This document shows positions 36,047-46,800 of a DNA stretch of 64,000 bases, in pieces. Position 1 is the stretch's first letter, and each line of letters starts with the position of its first letter. A program made the translations under genes and the position numbers. The stretch is from Flavobacterium sp. LC2016-13 (GTDB taxonomy: Bacteria; Bacteroidota; Bacteroidia; Flavobacteriales; Flavobacteriaceae): the NCBI RefSeq assembly GCF_009707955.1, contig NZ_WMDQ01000011.1:1-64000 (forward strand), given 5' to 3'. The notes beneath the pieces are model-generated. The model was not told the DNA's origin. It worked only from the letters and a program-made list of their open reading frames with translations, and searched no databases.

Positions 36047-37403
36047 AAGACAACTCACTGCCAATTCTACCTTGCTTTTTGCCTTTACTGTTGGTCTGGT
36101 AATGTCTGGATGTTTCCTGCTCTTTAAAAAGTATATGAAAGACCTCTACTTCGAAAAACTCGAAGACCATGCAATGATAACTGCACTCTTCTATTTTGAG
36201 AAAGATGAAATTAAAGAAATTGACAGCGCCCGTTACCATGAAATAGAACTTCAATACAAACGGATAAGTAACGAATCTATAAGGGTTTATGACGCTAAAA
36301 CAAAAAAACTTTTTATCCACGATGATGTTGATGTGCATTTGAGTGATAAAGATCTAAAAAGCATTATTAAGAAAAAGATAATGCCTTTCACAATAGCAGA
36401 CAGACAATTTGTAGGACTGTTTTATAAAGACAACCAAGGAGACTTTATAATAGTAGTCTCAGGGGTCAATCTCGCTGGAAACCGTCAATTAGAAATATTG
36501 GCAGGTATGCTTATTCTTTTCTTTCTGGCAGGAATTCCTATCAATTATCTTTTAGGAACATTCCTGGCAAAACAGACCTTTCGGCCTTTTAAGGAAGTCA
36601 TTGCAAAAGTAAACACCATTACAACCGGGAACCTCCACTCAAGACTTGAACTCCCTAAAACAAACGGAAAAGATGAAATTAAGGAACTCATTACCACTTT
36701 TAATTATTTTTTAGAAAGACTCGAAAGCGGCATAATGATTCAAAACAACTTCCTGAAAAATGCTTCGCACGAATTAAAAACACCCCTTACCATTATTATT
36801 GGAGATATTGATGTATCGCTGCAACAGCCAAGAACAAATCAGCAATATGAAGAAGTTTTAAAATCACTCAGAAAAGACACCTTCCACCTTAAATCTATCT
36901 TAGAAGGACTTTTGGTATTATCTGGACTTGAACTCTCTGAACCACAGCAAATGGAGACTATCCGTATAGATGAAATACTCTGGAATGTTCTGGAAAAGAA
37001 AACCATTGAATATCCTGAAGCTAAAGTTTTAGTGAATTTGAATGCCATTGCTGATCATGAAGATTTGCTTTCTGTTCATGGCAATAAACACATGCTTTTT
37101 ATTGCGTTGTATAATATGCTAGACAATGCAGTTAAATTTTCCTCTGCTAAACCAGTTGATATTTCTGCCTTTTCGAGAGAAGGTAAACTTTTGATAAAAA
37201 TTACAGATCAGGGACCCGGAATTTCAAAGACAGATCAGGCGTTTATTTTTGACCTTTTCTTTAGAAGCGACCGTACACGTTATATTCAAGGACAAGGATT
37301 AGGCCTTTTTATAACCATGCAGATTCTTAAACTGCACAATATTAATTTAACGGTAGATTCTGAGCTCGAAAAAGGAACTACATTTTCTTTGGTATTTCCT
37401 TAA
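36036..37403 (+). CDS. Sensor histidine kinase of the two-component pair
   Basis: A 455-residue membrane kinase: first transmembrane segment about 11-30, a periplasmic sensor of roughly 120 residues, second segment about 152-175, HAMP linker, then the dimerisation domain with phospho-acceptor His245 (NASHELKTPLT) and the ATP-binding domain with N box MLDNAVKFS, G1 DQGPGIS, F box DLFFRSDR and G2 GQGLGLFI. It overlaps the response regulator by 11 bp, so the pair is made together. The stimulus is not readable from the sensor domain; the neighbouring efflux genes suggest metal or envelope stress. Confidence 0.9.
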   Translation: MNLKRQLTANSTLLFAFTVGLVMSGCFLLFKKYMKDLYFEKLEDHAMITALFYFEKDEIKEIDSARYHEIELQYKRISNESIRVYDAKTKKLFIHDDVDVHLSDKDLKSIIKKKIMPFTIADRQFVGLFYKDNQGDFIIVVSGVNLAGNRQLEILAGMLILFFLAGIPINYLLGTFLAKQTFRPFKEVIAKVNTITTGNLHSRLELPKTNGKDEIKELITTFNYFLERLESGIMIQNNFLKNASHELKTPLTIIIGDIDVSLQQPRTNQQYEEVLKSLRKDTFHLKSILEGLLVLSGLELSEPQQMETIRIDEILWNVLEKKTIEYPEAKVLVNLNAIADHEDLLSVHGNKHMLFIALYNMLDNAVKFSSAKPVDISAFSREGKLLIKITDQGPGISKTDQAFIFDLFFRSDRTRYIQGQGLGLFITMQILKLHNINLTVDSELEKGTTFSLVFP

Positions 37404-37467
37404 AAGATTTCATGTTTTACATCTGAATAAGTAAATCCGAGAATACTAATTTTTACAATTGGTAACA

Positions 37468-37635
37468 TTAAGTTAATATTCTAATCTTTTTCTAATCTAC
37501 TTTAAATACAACTCTAATCTGTTAATTTTCAGTTTTTTACGCAATTAACTGATTTTAAAGAACTAAACTATTTTTTTTAAAAAACTTGTTCCTAATTTTA
37601 AGTTAACACTGAATAGTTTTATGATTTTAAGTTAA
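37468..37635 (+). promoter_or_regulatory. Phased direct repeats upstream of the TonB-dependent receptor
   Basis: Three copies of TCTAATC at 37480, 37491 and 37513 are 11 and 22 bases apart, that is on the same face of the helix, the pattern expected for tandem binding of an OmpR-family regulator. Three copies of TTAAGTTAA at 37468, 37598 and 37627 surround them. The OmpR-type regulator gene lies just upstream, so it is the obvious candidate binder. Confidence 0.4.
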
Positions 37636-37698
37636 CAAAAACGTTAAATCTTATTGAAATCAACTGAGTTTCTTTGTCAAATAAAAAATAGAAATAAC

Positions 37699-40600
37699 AT
37701 GACAAAACTAAAACTCTTTTTTTCGGCTTTAATGCTCCTTACTGTAGGAAACATTTTTGCCCAGATTACAACCTCGTCCTTATCTTCAAAAGTTAATGAT
37801 GGAACCAATCCGCTTAATGATGCTGAGGTTACCTTAACACATTTACCTACCAACTCTGTTTACAAAGCAACAACGGATAAACAAGGTCGATTTAGTTTCG
37901 AAAATTTAAGTGCCGGAGGACCTTACGAATTAGAAATTAAAAGCGCTGCTACCAAAGATTATTCAAACGCACAAATACATTTAGCCCTTGGCGATAATGA
38001 TTTGCCAACCATTGTAGTGGGTAAAGCAGAAGACAATATATTGGAAGAAGTAATAATTACAAGCTCTAAACCCTCTTCTAAAAACAATGGCACCAATATC
38101 AATGAAAAACAGGTAAATGGTCTTCCGCTCATCAACAGAGGGATTCAGGATGTTACAAAACTGGTTCCGCAGAGTTCTAATAACTCTTTTGCAGGAACCA
38201 ATTTCAGATACAATAACGTAACTATTGACGGTTCTATAAACAATGATGCCATTGGTTTTAGTCCATCTTTGGGTGGTCAGGGCGGAACTTCAGGTATGCC
38301 GGGAAGCAGTACACGATCCAACTCAATCAGTTTAGATGCAATACAAGATATACAAGTTTACATCGCTCCTTATGATATTAAATTAGGTAACTTTTTAGGT
38401 GGAAGTGTAAATGCTGTTACGCGTAGCGGTACAAACACAGTGAGCGGATCTATTTACAGTTACGCAAGAAGCGCTGCCATTACGGGTCCCAATAATGCGG
38501 GAGACGGTTCTAAAATGCCAAGTGCTTTTGGTGATTATCAAATCGGATTTAGATTGGGTTTGCCAATTATAAAAGACAAATTGTTCTTCTTTACCAACAT
38601 GGAGTATGCTGAAAGAACAGACCCTATTTTTTATAATGCCGGTCAAAAAGACGCAAACGGAAACGTAGCTTCGTTAGTTGATGTTGCAACGGCAGATCAA
38701 ATCTCTGCTTTTGTAAAAGCAAATTACGGATTTGATACCGGAACTTCTGGTGCCTACAACAATTTTGCAAATAGTAAAAAGTTTTTCAACAAATTAGATT
38801 GGAAAATTAATGACAAACACTCGCTTTCATTAAGAAATAACACAGTAATTTCTCAAGCCTCAAACCTGGAGCGCGATGCTGCGAATTTCAGATTCGCCAG
38901 CATGGATTTCAATCAAAAAAACCAGGCAATTAGTACCGTTTTAGAATTAAAAAGCCACTTTAACAGCCAATGGTCAAACTCATTTCTTGCAAGTTATTCT
39001 GCCATTAAAGATTACCGTGATCCAAAATCAAGCAATATTATGTTTCCCCAAACAGAAATTGGTTACAATGGAGGAACAATTTTCTTAGGAAATGACCGTG
39101 AAGCAACAGTATTTAATATGAAACAAAATACTACTGAGATCACAGACAACCTTACTTACAAAACAGGAAATCATACGTTCTTATTTGGTACACACAACGA
39201 ATTTTATGATATCAATTATGGATTTGTAAATGCCCTTAACGGAAGAATATCATACAAATCCCTTGCAGATTTCTACAATAAACTTCCTACCCGTGTTCGT
39301 GGAACATATCCCTTTGACGGCTCTACAAGAGATGAGATTTTCAACAATCCTTATGCTAAATTCAAAGTAAACTTGTATAGTGTTTATGTACAAGACGAGA
39401 TTAGAATTGGTAATAAATTAAAAATTACTCCTGGTGTGAGAGTGGATTATACAGATTTACCAAATAAACCAAAATTAAGCCAACAGGTACAAAATTCTCC
39501 TGCAGATCCAAACTATGGTACGACCTATACTTATACACCATTGAGTCAAATTAAGAACAACTTTTTCAGCACTGCATTAGTATCGCCAAGAATAGGATTT
39601 ACTTATAATGTTGACGAAGATAAAACATTAGTTATTAGAGGCGGATCAGGAGTGTTTACAGGAAGAATTCCTTTTGCATGGTTAGGGTATGCTTATTATA
39701 ATGACGGTGTAGGTTACGGAAGTTATGATAAAAACAATCTAACTCCTGCTCAGGTTGCAGCAGCTGGTGATCCTCTGGCTCCTAATGGATTAAACGGATA
39801 TCATGATGCAACTCCAAAAGTACAGGCAGATTTAGTAGATAACAAATTCAAAATGCCGGCAGTTTTAAGAAACTCATTAGCTTTTGATAAAACAATCAAC
39901 GGATATAAATTTACAACCGAAGGTATTTATACAAAAGTGATTCGTGATCTTGAATTTCAACAGGTAAATAAATTGGATAACCCTACTTATTTCTCTTATG
40001 ATACCAAGCACCAAATGCCAATTTATTCCGCTAATATAAACCCGGCTTTTTCAAATGCTTACTTATTATCAAATACTAATAAAGGATATAGATATAGCAT
40101 TACTGAGATGATCTCAAAAACGTATGATTTTGGTCTTAATTTTATGGTTGCTTATACTTACGGAGATTCTCGTGACGTTACAAACGGAATTCGTAACTCT
40201 ATGGAAAGTAACTTCCAAATGAACCAATCATTGACACCAAATGATCCGCAATTGGCAACTTCTAACTTTAATATCAAACATAGAATTGTTTCTAATGTAG
40301 GATATGCTGTAAAATTGGCTGACAACAATACTTTCTCTGCAAACGTGTATTTTAATGCACAATCAGGAAATCCGTTCTCATGGGGATTTGTTAACTCGAC
40401 AATCGCAGGAACAGGACAAGCAGCAGGATTGGCTTATATCTTTAAAGATGCAGCAGAAGCAGCTAAATACATTGGAGTAAGCTCAACTGGAGTTCCATCT
40501 GCAACAGCAGCACAACAAGTGGCAGATTACGAAGCTTTTGTTAACGGAAATGATTATTTGAAAAGTAGAAGAGGAACTTTCACTCAAAGAAATGGTGACA

Positions 40601-40914
40601 CTACACCTTGGAACATTCAGGCTGATTTGAAATTAATGGATGAAATCAAAGTTTCAAAAGTGGGTACATTCCAAATTTCATTTAGCATGGCCAATATCGG
40701 AAACCTTATCAATAAAGATTGGGGAAGAAGTTACTTCGTTCCAAACACTTACAACTCAACAGCAAATCTTGGTTTAACAAAATCAGGAAATATTGGAGGA
40801 GTTGCTACCGGTGATCCAACGTATACTTTTAAGAAACCTAGCGTGGCGCCTTATACTGTAGATCAGTTAGCCTCAAGATTCCAAGGACAGCTTGGTGTTA
40901 GGTATTCGTTCTAA
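37699..40914 (+). CDS. Oar-like TonB-dependent outer-membrane receptor
   Basis: A 1071-residue outer-membrane protein with a signal peptide (KLKLFFSALMLLTVGNIFAQ), an N-terminal carboxypeptidase-regulatory-like domain (about 25-110), a plug domain (LPLINRGIQDVTKLVPQ; YNNVTIDGS; GNFLGGSVNAVTRSGTN) and a long beta-barrel ending in an aromatic residue (QLGVRYSF). It resembles the Oar-like group common in Bacteroidetes. It would import or export a substrate through TonB energy. The start at 37699 is chosen since it yields a normal signal peptide. A strong terminator follows. The substrate is unknown; the neighbourhood of a two-component system and metal efflux makes regulation by that system likely. 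Confidence 0.88.
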   Translation: MTKLKLFFSALMLLTVGNIFAQITTSSLSSKVNDGTNPLNDAEVTLTHLPTNSVYKATTDKQGRFSFENLSAGGPYELEIKSAATKDYSNAQIHLALGDNDLPTIVVGKAEDNILEEVIITSSKPSSKNNGTNINEKQVNGLPLINRGIQDVTKLVPQSSNNSFAGTNFRYNNVTIDGSINNDAIGFSPSLGGQGGTSGMPGSSTRSNSISLDAIQDIQVYIAPYDIKLGNFLGGSVNAVTRSGTNTVSGSIYSYARSAAITGPNNAGDGSKMPSAFGDYQIGFRLGLPIIKDKLFFFTNMEYAERTDPIFYNAGQKDANGNVASLVDVATADQISAFVKANYGFDTGTSGAYNNFANSKKFFNKLDWKINDKHSLSLRNNTVISQASNLERDAANFRFASMDFNQKNQAISTVLELKSHFNSQWSNSFLASYSAIKDYRDPKSSNIMFPQTEIGYNGGTIFLGNDREATVFNMKQNTTEITDNLTYKTGNHTFLFGTHNEFYDINYGFVNALNGRISYKSLADFYNKLPTRVRGTYPFDGSTRDEIFNNPYAKFKVNLYSVYVQDEIRIGNKLKITPGVRVDYTDLPNKPKLSQQVQNSPADPNYGTTYTYTPLSQIKNNFFSTALVSPRIGFTYNVDEDKTLVIRGGSGVFTGRIPFAWLGYAYYNDGVGYGSYDKNNLTPAQVAAAGDPLAPNGLNGYHDATPKVQADLVDNKFKMPAVLRNSLAFDKTINGYKFTTEGIYTKVIRDLEFQQVNKLDNPTYFSYDTKHQMPIYSANINPAFSNAYLLSNTNKGYRYSITEMISKTYDFGLNFMVAYTYGDSRDVTNGIRNSMESNFQMNQSLTPNDPQLATSNFNIKHRIVSNVGYAVKLADNNTFSANVYFNAQSGNPFSWGFVNSTIAGTGQAAGLAYIFKDAAEAAKYIGVSSTGVPSATAAQQVADYEAFVNGNDYLKSRRGTFTQRNGDTTPWNIQADLKLMDEIKVSKVGTFQISFSMANIGNLINKDWGRSYFVPNTYNSTANLGLTKSGNIGGVATGDPTYTFKKPSVAPYTVDQLASRFQGQLGVRYSF

Positions 40915-40943
40915 AAATTGTGTTTTATTTATTTTTTTTATTT

Positions 40944-40984
40944 GTCCCCCAGTTTCAAAGATTTGAAACTGGGGGACTTTTTTT
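40944..40984 (+). terminator. Strong rho-independent terminator after the TonB receptor
   Basis: A near-perfect 16-base inverted repeat (GTCCCCCAGTTTCAAA and its complement) with a minimal loop, followed by seven T, 30 bp after the receptor stop. Confidence 0.9.
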
Positions 40985-41200
40985 ATGGTTAAGTATTCTC
41001 AAAAAAAAAGCAATACGCACCAGACAAAACTAAATACCGTTCACCTTAAACCTTACAGATTAAAAGCCTGCCTATTCTTATTTTAAAATTTAGTATTGTA
41101 AAATCTGATAGCACATTAAAAAAACACCACTAAAATTAACTTCTCAAAAATAAATTTATCCTAAAAGTTAAATTAAAAACTTTATTTATATATTTGTTAC

Positions 41201-41587
41201 GTGTTAAGAAAAACAATTGCCATATCATTACTTGTAGTATTCCTGTGTACCAACACAGAAATAGGGCAATTATTGAAATTAGCTAACTTAATGGAGCATT
41301 TCAAAGAACACAGCAAGGATGGTATTGCTTCTTCATTTGCTGATTTTATTGATTTTCACTACCACAATACAGAAAAACATTCCGAGAAAGGTAAAGAAAA
41401 CCATCAAAACCTGCCTTTCAAAACCATTAATCCTAATGTGAATACCGTACTTGCTTTTGAAAACGAAACTATGTTTTCTCTTAGCAAGCCCAATATTATC
41501 TCTACAAAAAGAACTGTGCCTTTTCATAAGGAATTTTACATTTCTACTGTTTTTGCCTCTATATGGCTCCCTCCTAAATTGAGTTAA
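41201..41587 (+). CDS. Histidine-rich small exported protein, 128 aa
   Basis: A 128-residue protein with an N-terminal hydrophobic segment (IAISLLVVFLCT) and a middle part rich in His, Lys and Glu (FHYHNTEKHSEKGKENH), which may bind metal ions. It starts at GTG and precedes the metal-efflux operon. I know proteins of this look as leading genes of CzcA/CusA operons in Bacteroidetes but no named family. A TATATTTG sequence at 41189-41196 resembles a -7 element but is too close to this start, so the start or the promoter is uncertain. Confidence 0.55.
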   Translation: MLRKTIAISLLVVFLCTNTEIGQLLKLANLMEHFKEHSKDGIASSFADFIDFHYHNTEKHSEKGKENHQNLPFKTINPNVNTVLAFENETMFSLSKPNIISTKRTVPFHKEFYISTVFASIWLPPKLS

Positions 41588-41829
41588 TCTATTTTATTTT
41601 TAAGTTCTGATTAGTGCTTGCTATTAAAAAAGCAATCCTGATTTCTTATTTTAAAATATACTTTGTTGTTTCCACAGCAAAATGATACTGCGTATCAACA
41701 ATCTACTTATTTTTTTCATCAAAGTCTAACTGGATTTTAGGTTATAGCTTAAAATCTTTAAGAGCTCTCGTTGAGGCGTTTTGATGTATCCTGCAAGTAA
41801 TTCAATAACTATTTAACCCGGAATCCCAA

Positions 41830-42258
41830 ATGCAAAAAATAAAATCTATTGCTATTGGCCTTATGCTGCTAATAGCCGGAGCAACAACTTCTAATGCTCA
41901 ACAAAAGGAAAACAATACTCAAGGACCTCATAATGGTTTAGTGCAAAATGCTGGAGAATATAAAATCGAAATGGTGGAAAGAGAACATAACTGCAGCTTT
42001 TACATACTGGATTCTAAAGGCAAAACGATTTCCAATAAAGGAGTGACAGGAACTGTAAGTTTTGAATTTTTCAACAAAACCAAAGCAGACAACCCTATAT
42101 CCCCTGATGTTAACAATTCTTTGTTTGTAGATGTCCCAAAGGCAAATGTCTATACCCATTGTACCCTTAACGCAGTTGTAAAAGGAAAAACCATTACTGC
42201 CAGATTTAAAAACACACAGGTTTCCCAGCAGGATATCAACCACGGTCACCAACATTAA
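41830..42258 (+). CDS. Periplasmic protein with metal-binding-like His residues, 142 aa
   Basis: A 142-residue secreted protein: signal peptide ending in SNAQ (about residue 24), then a small beta-rich domain (YKIEMVEREHNCSFYILDSKG) and a C-terminal NHGHQH tail. His and Cys residues (HNC; YTHC) could bind copper, zinc or similar ions. It belongs to the efflux cluster, 23 bp before a small lipoprotein gene. No named family recognised. Confidence 0.65.
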   Translation: MQKIKSIAIGLMLLIAGATTSNAQQKENNTQGPHNGLVQNAGEYKIEMVEREHNCSFYILDSKGKTISNKGVTGTVSFEFFNKTKADNPISPDVNNSLFVDVPKANVYTHCTLNAVVKGKTITARFKNTQVSQQDINHGHQH

Positions 42259-42281
42259 TCCCTATTTAAACAAACACTATT

Positions 42282-42467
42282 ATGAAACATATTTTAGCCA
42301 TTGCATGCTTTACTTTACTGACAATCTCCTGTAATAAAAAAACAACAGAAGAACATCAGCACTCTTCAGAATCCGAAGCTCCTACAATAAGTAAAGACAG
42401 TATCAGCAAAGATACCATCAGTACAGAACAGGAAAAAACAGATGCAGCCCACGGGCACACTCACTAA
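42282..42467 (+). CDS. Small His-rich lipoprotein, 61 aa
   Basis: A very short predicted lipoprotein (signal with LTISC, Cys17) whose mature part is acidic, rich in Ser, Thr and Asp, with His clusters at both ends (EEHQHSS; AAHGHTH). It could capture metal ions in the periplasm. Likely cotranscribed with its neighbours. Confidence 0.65.
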   Translation: MKHILAIACFTLLTISCNKKTTEEHQHSSESEAPTISKDSISKDTISTEQEKTDAAHGHTH

Positions 42468-42479
42468 AGATCAAGTTTG

Positions 42480-42507
42480 TTTCCCGTATGTATTATTGTA
42501 CGGGAAA
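42480..42507. other. Hairpin between the small lipoprotein and HupE-like genes
   Basis: Inverted repeat TTTCCCGTA / TACGGGAAA with a 10-base loop, 12 bp after the lipoprotein stop and ending 16 bp before the HupE-like start. No T run follows directly, so it may attenuate or stabilise the message rather than end it. Confidence 0.4.
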
Positions 42508-42523
42508 CATTAAAAATACAACT

Positions 42524-43207
42524 ATGAACTCAAAAAAAATTATACTGCTCCTCATCCTGCTTTTAGTGGGAGTCAATACACTCTTCGCCCATGGTGTTGA
42601 TGAAAACACACAAACATTCCTAACAGGAAATGACGGAGCAGCCTTCGGTCCGTTCTTATACATCGGGGCCAAACATATGCTTACAGGCTATGATCATATC
42701 CTTTTTCTAATTGGTGTTCTTTTTTTCCTCTACCGCCCAAAGGAAGTACTGCTATATGTCAGCTTTTTTACCATTGGACATAGTATAACACTCCTATTAG
42801 GAGTGATGTGTGACATCGCTATCAATGCCTATTTAATCGATGCCATTATTGCTTTGTCGATTATCTATAAAGGCTTCGATAATTTAGGAGGTTTCCAGAG
42901 ATTCTTTGGCAAACAGCCCAATGCAAAAGCCGCCGTGCTGATTTTTGGATTATTCCACGGCCTGGGACTTGCCAGTAAACTGCAGGATTTCAAATTTGAT
43001 AAAGAAGGATTGTTTACCAATTTGCTTGGATTCAATATAGGGGTAGAAATCGGTCAGTTTATTGCCTTGACTTTTGTACTGATCCTCATCACGATATGGC
43101 GCAGATATCCCAGCTTCGTACGATTTTCAACCCTAACCAATACAATGCTTATCGCGGCCGGATTTGTCTTATTAGGCTTTCAGTTAACCGGTTATTTTAC
43201 ATCTTAA
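42524..43207 (+). CDS. HupE/UreJ-family membrane protein
   Basis: A 227-residue membrane protein of the HupE/UreJ family. After a signal-like segment come HGVDENTQTF, then GAKHMLTGYDHILFLIGVLFF and FFTIGHSITLLLG, the conserved His-containing motifs of the family, with about six membrane segments overall. HupE and UreJ proteins are thought to carry nickel or related ions; here it is likely part of metal homeostasis. The start at 42524 is preferred over an ATG 36 bases upstream because it gives a proper leader. It lies 11 bp before the next gene. Confidence 0.8.
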   Translation: MNSKKIILLLILLLVGVNTLFAHGVDENTQTFLTGNDGAAFGPFLYIGAKHMLTGYDHILFLIGVLFFLYRPKEVLLYVSFFTIGHSITLLLGVMCDIAINAYLIDAIIALSIIYKGFDNLGGFQRFFGKQPNAKAAVLIFGLFHGLGLASKLQDFKFDKEGLFTNLLGFNIGVEIGQFIALTFVLILITIWRRYPSFVRFSTLTNTMLIAAGFVLLGFQLTGYFTS

Positions 43208-43218
43208 AAAAACAAACA

Positions 43219-43842
43219 ATGTCAGAAATAAATCATCAAATAGTAGAAAAGAAAGAAATTATCAAAGCAGTTGCATTTGCCATTATACTGGCAGCAGTTA
43301 TTTTAGTAACTGCTGTTCTTCCTGCTGAATACGGGATCGATCCGGCAGGAACAGGAAAATTATTTGGTTTCAATAAACTTTACGTTCCTCAAGAGGCTGA
43401 TCAGGATCTTGCAAGTACGCCCCAGCAATCCTTCCCACTTATTAAAATGGAAAAAGCAGGCTCAGGTCCAGAGGTTAAAAGACCCATTGAAGCCGATAAT
43501 CCGCCTGCTGCAAAACAATATGACCAAAGAGAAGATATAGTGGAAGTACTGGTTCCTGCAGGAAAAGGGATTGAATATAAGACCTATATGCTCAAAGGCG
43601 GAATGATGAAATATGAATGGACAACTGATAAAGGAACCCTATATTTGGATTTTCATGGCGAAGTAAACCAAAAGCATGCGCCCAGTGATGTCTATTTCGA
43701 GAGTTATACTTTGGCATATGCCAATAATATGGTGGGTACATTTTATGCCCCTTTTGAAGGAAAACATGGCTGGTATTTTAAAAATAACGATACCAGGGAT
43801 ATCAAAGTTACGCTAAAGCTAAAAGGAGAATATTCAATATAA
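43219..43842 (+). CDS. Membrane-anchored protein of metal-efflux operon
   Basis: A 207-residue protein with one N-terminal membrane segment (AVAFAIILAAVILVTAVLP) and a periplasmic domain (about 40-207) with a beta-rich end (HGWYFKNNDTRDIKVTLKL). Similar proteins are annotated as transmembrane anchor proteins beside CusA/CzcA pumps; the exact role is not known. It lies 30 bp upstream of the RND pump gene and 11 bp after the HupE-like gene, so it belongs to the operon. Confidence 0.7.
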   Translation: MSEINHQIVEKKEIIKAVAFAIILAAVILVTAVLPAEYGIDPAGTGKLFGFNKLYVPQEADQDLASTPQQSFPLIKMEKAGSGPEVKRPIEADNPPAAKQYDQREDIVEVLVPAGKGIEYKTYMLKGGMMKYEWTTDKGTLYLDFHGEVNQKHAPSDVYFESYTLAYANNMVGTFYAPFEGKHGWYFKNNDTRDIKVTLKLKGEYSI

Positions 43843-43872
43843 TTATTGAGCACCTGCTAAACTTAAAAAAAT

Positions 43873-46800
43873 ATGCTAAACAAAATCATAGAATTTTCGA
43901 TAAAAAATAAGCTTATCATAGGCCTCTTTATCTTTGTTCTTATCGGCTATGGCAGCTATCAATTTACAAAACTGCCCATTGATGCCGTGCCCGACATTAC
44001 CGACAATCAGGTACAGGTCATTACATCAGCCCCATCATTGGGTGCTACTGATATTGAACGTCTCATTACCTTTCCCATTGAACAGTCCAACAGCAATATT
44101 CCCGGACTAAAGGAAATACGTAGTTTCTCCCGCTTTGGGTTATCTGTTGTTACCATTGTCTTTGATGATGCAACAGATGTTTACTGGGCAAGACAGCAGG
44201 TAACCGAAAGGCTGAGCGCGGTTAAAGACCAGATCCCAAAAGGAATTGGAGAACCTTTTCTGGCACCCGTTACTACAGGTCTTGGTGAAATTTACCAATA
44301 TATGGTCAAGACCAAGCCAGGTTATGAAAAAAAATATGATATCACAGAACTCAGGACCATTCAGGACTGGATTGTGCGCCGTCAGCTTTTAAGTGTAGAG
44401 GGCGTGGCAGAAGTCAGCAGCTTTGGAGGAAAACTAAAGCAGTTTGAAATTGCCATTGATCCCAATAAACTGCAGTCTTACAACATTACCATAAGCGATG
44501 TGTTTACAGCTCTGGAGAAAAACAATGAAAACACGGGAGGCGCCTATATTGAAAAAGGCCCGAAAGTTTTGTACATCCGAAGCGAAGGTCTTATCGGCAC
44601 TATCGATAATATTAAAGATATTGCCATTAAAAGCACCAATACCGGCGGTCCCTTGTTTATCCGTGATGTAGCCGATGTGAGAATCGGAAGTGCCATCCGA
44701 TACGGAGCGATGACCTACAACGGAAAAGGCGAAGTTGCCGGAGCTGTTGTAATGATGCTTAAAGGCGCCAACAGCAATATTGTCATTAAAAATATCAAAC
44801 AAAGAATAGAACAGATTCAAAAAACATTGCCCGAGGGAGTCGTTGTTGAACCCTTTTTGGATCGTACCAAAATGGTAAACAATTCCATCTCAACGGTAGA
44901 AAAGAACTTGCTCGAGGGGGCTCTTATTGTCCTTTTTGTACTGATCTTCTTTTTAGGAAATATCAGGGCCGGATTAATTGTTGCCTCGGTTATCCCTATG
45001 GCTATGCTTATCGCTGTTATCTTGATGAACCTCTTTGGGGTCAGCGGAAATTTGATGAGCCTTGGTGCCTTAGATTTTGGATTAATTGTCGATGGTGCTG
45101 TTATTATTGTCGAAGCCTGTCTCTTTAGCCTGCACAGTCGTAAAAGCAACAAGGTTTCACAACAGGATATGGATACTACCGTGCTAAAGACCTCCATAAA
45201 AATGCGTAATGTGTCGGTTTTTGGAGAACTTATCATTTTGATTGTCTACATTCCAATCTTTACCCTTCGCGGCATTGAAGGCAAAATGTTCCTTCCGATG
45301 GCACAAACTATAGCTTTTGCCCTTTTTGGCGCTTTTATATTGTCCCTTACCTATGTGCCAATGATGACTGCTTTATTTTTAAGCAAAAATATAAGCCATA
45401 AAAAAAACTTCTCTGATCGAATGATGGAGAAATTAGAGAATTTTTACCAGCCGCTCCTAAGCAAGGCTTTAGCAATTCCAAGAACGATCATTACCATAAC
45501 ATTATCTTTATTTGTCCTGGCACTAATCACGCTTTCTTTTATGGGTGGAGAATTTATGCCCTCATTGGAAGAAGGAGATTTTGCAGTAGAGACCAGGGTT
45601 TTACCCGGCAGTAACCTGCAGACTTCCATGACAGCGATCTCTCAGGGCTCGAAAATCCTTTTGGAGAAATTCCCTGAGGTAGAAAAAATAGTAGGTAAAA
45701 CCGGAAGCAGTGAAGTACCTACCGACCCAATGCCGATTGATGCCAGTGATATGATGGTCATACTCAAGGATAAAAGTGAGTGGACATCAGCCTCCACTTT
45801 TGAGGAACTCTCCGAAAAAATGGCCAAAGAACTTGAAGCAGTACCGGGTGTTTCCTATGGCTTTCAATATCCAGTACAAATGCGTTTCAATGAGCTTATG
45901 ACGGGGGCCAGACAGGATGTTGTCTGTAAAATCTTTGGAGAAGACCTTGATACTTTGGCGCTATATGCTAATAAAATGGGTAAAATTGTAAATACGGTAA
46001 AAGGTACCTCTGATTTGTATGTAGAAACCGTTACCGGGATGCCTCAGGTCGTTATTGATTACGATCGCGCCGCAATTGCACAATACAATTTAAACATTGA
46101 GGATATCAATCGAATCGTAAATACCGCATTTGCAGGACAAAGCACAGGAGTGGTGTACGAAGGAGAAAAACGCTTTGATCTTGTGGTACGTCTGGAAGGT
46201 GAAAAGCGACAGGATCTGGCAGATGTTCAGAACCTTCTGATTCCCATACCAAATGGAACACAGATTCCTTTATCACAATTGGCAAAAGTAGCAATAACAG
46301 AAGGGCCAAACCAAATACAAAGAGAAGATGCCAAACGGAGAATCGTAGTGGGTTTCAACGTCCGTGGACGCGATGTGCAGAGCATCGTTAAAGAATTGCA
46401 AAACAAAGTCAATACACAAATTAAATTTCCTGCTGGTTACTACCCTACTTATGGAGGAGCATTTGAAAATTTAAATGAAGCCAAAACCCGTTTGATGATT
46501 GCTGTACCGGTTTCCCTGGCCTTAATTTTCCTTTTACTCTACTTTGCTTTTAAATCCGTAAAACAGGGCTTGCTGATTTATTCTGCTATCCCCCTATCCG
46601 CCATTGGAGGAATTTTCTTTTTAGCCCTTAGAGGAATGCCCTTTAGTATTAGCGCCGGAGTTGGATTTATTGCCTTATTTGGTGTAGCGGTTTTAAATGG
46701 TTTAGTCTTAATTGCAGAGTTCAACAGCATCCGAAAATCAGGTGAAACAGATTTAAATAAAATCGTATTACAGGGAACCAGAATACGATTGAGACCTGTA

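Noticed and set aside
41189..41196. TATATTTG as promoter of the His-rich protein gene
   Set aside because: Only 5 bases before the GTG start and no -33 element at the right distance.
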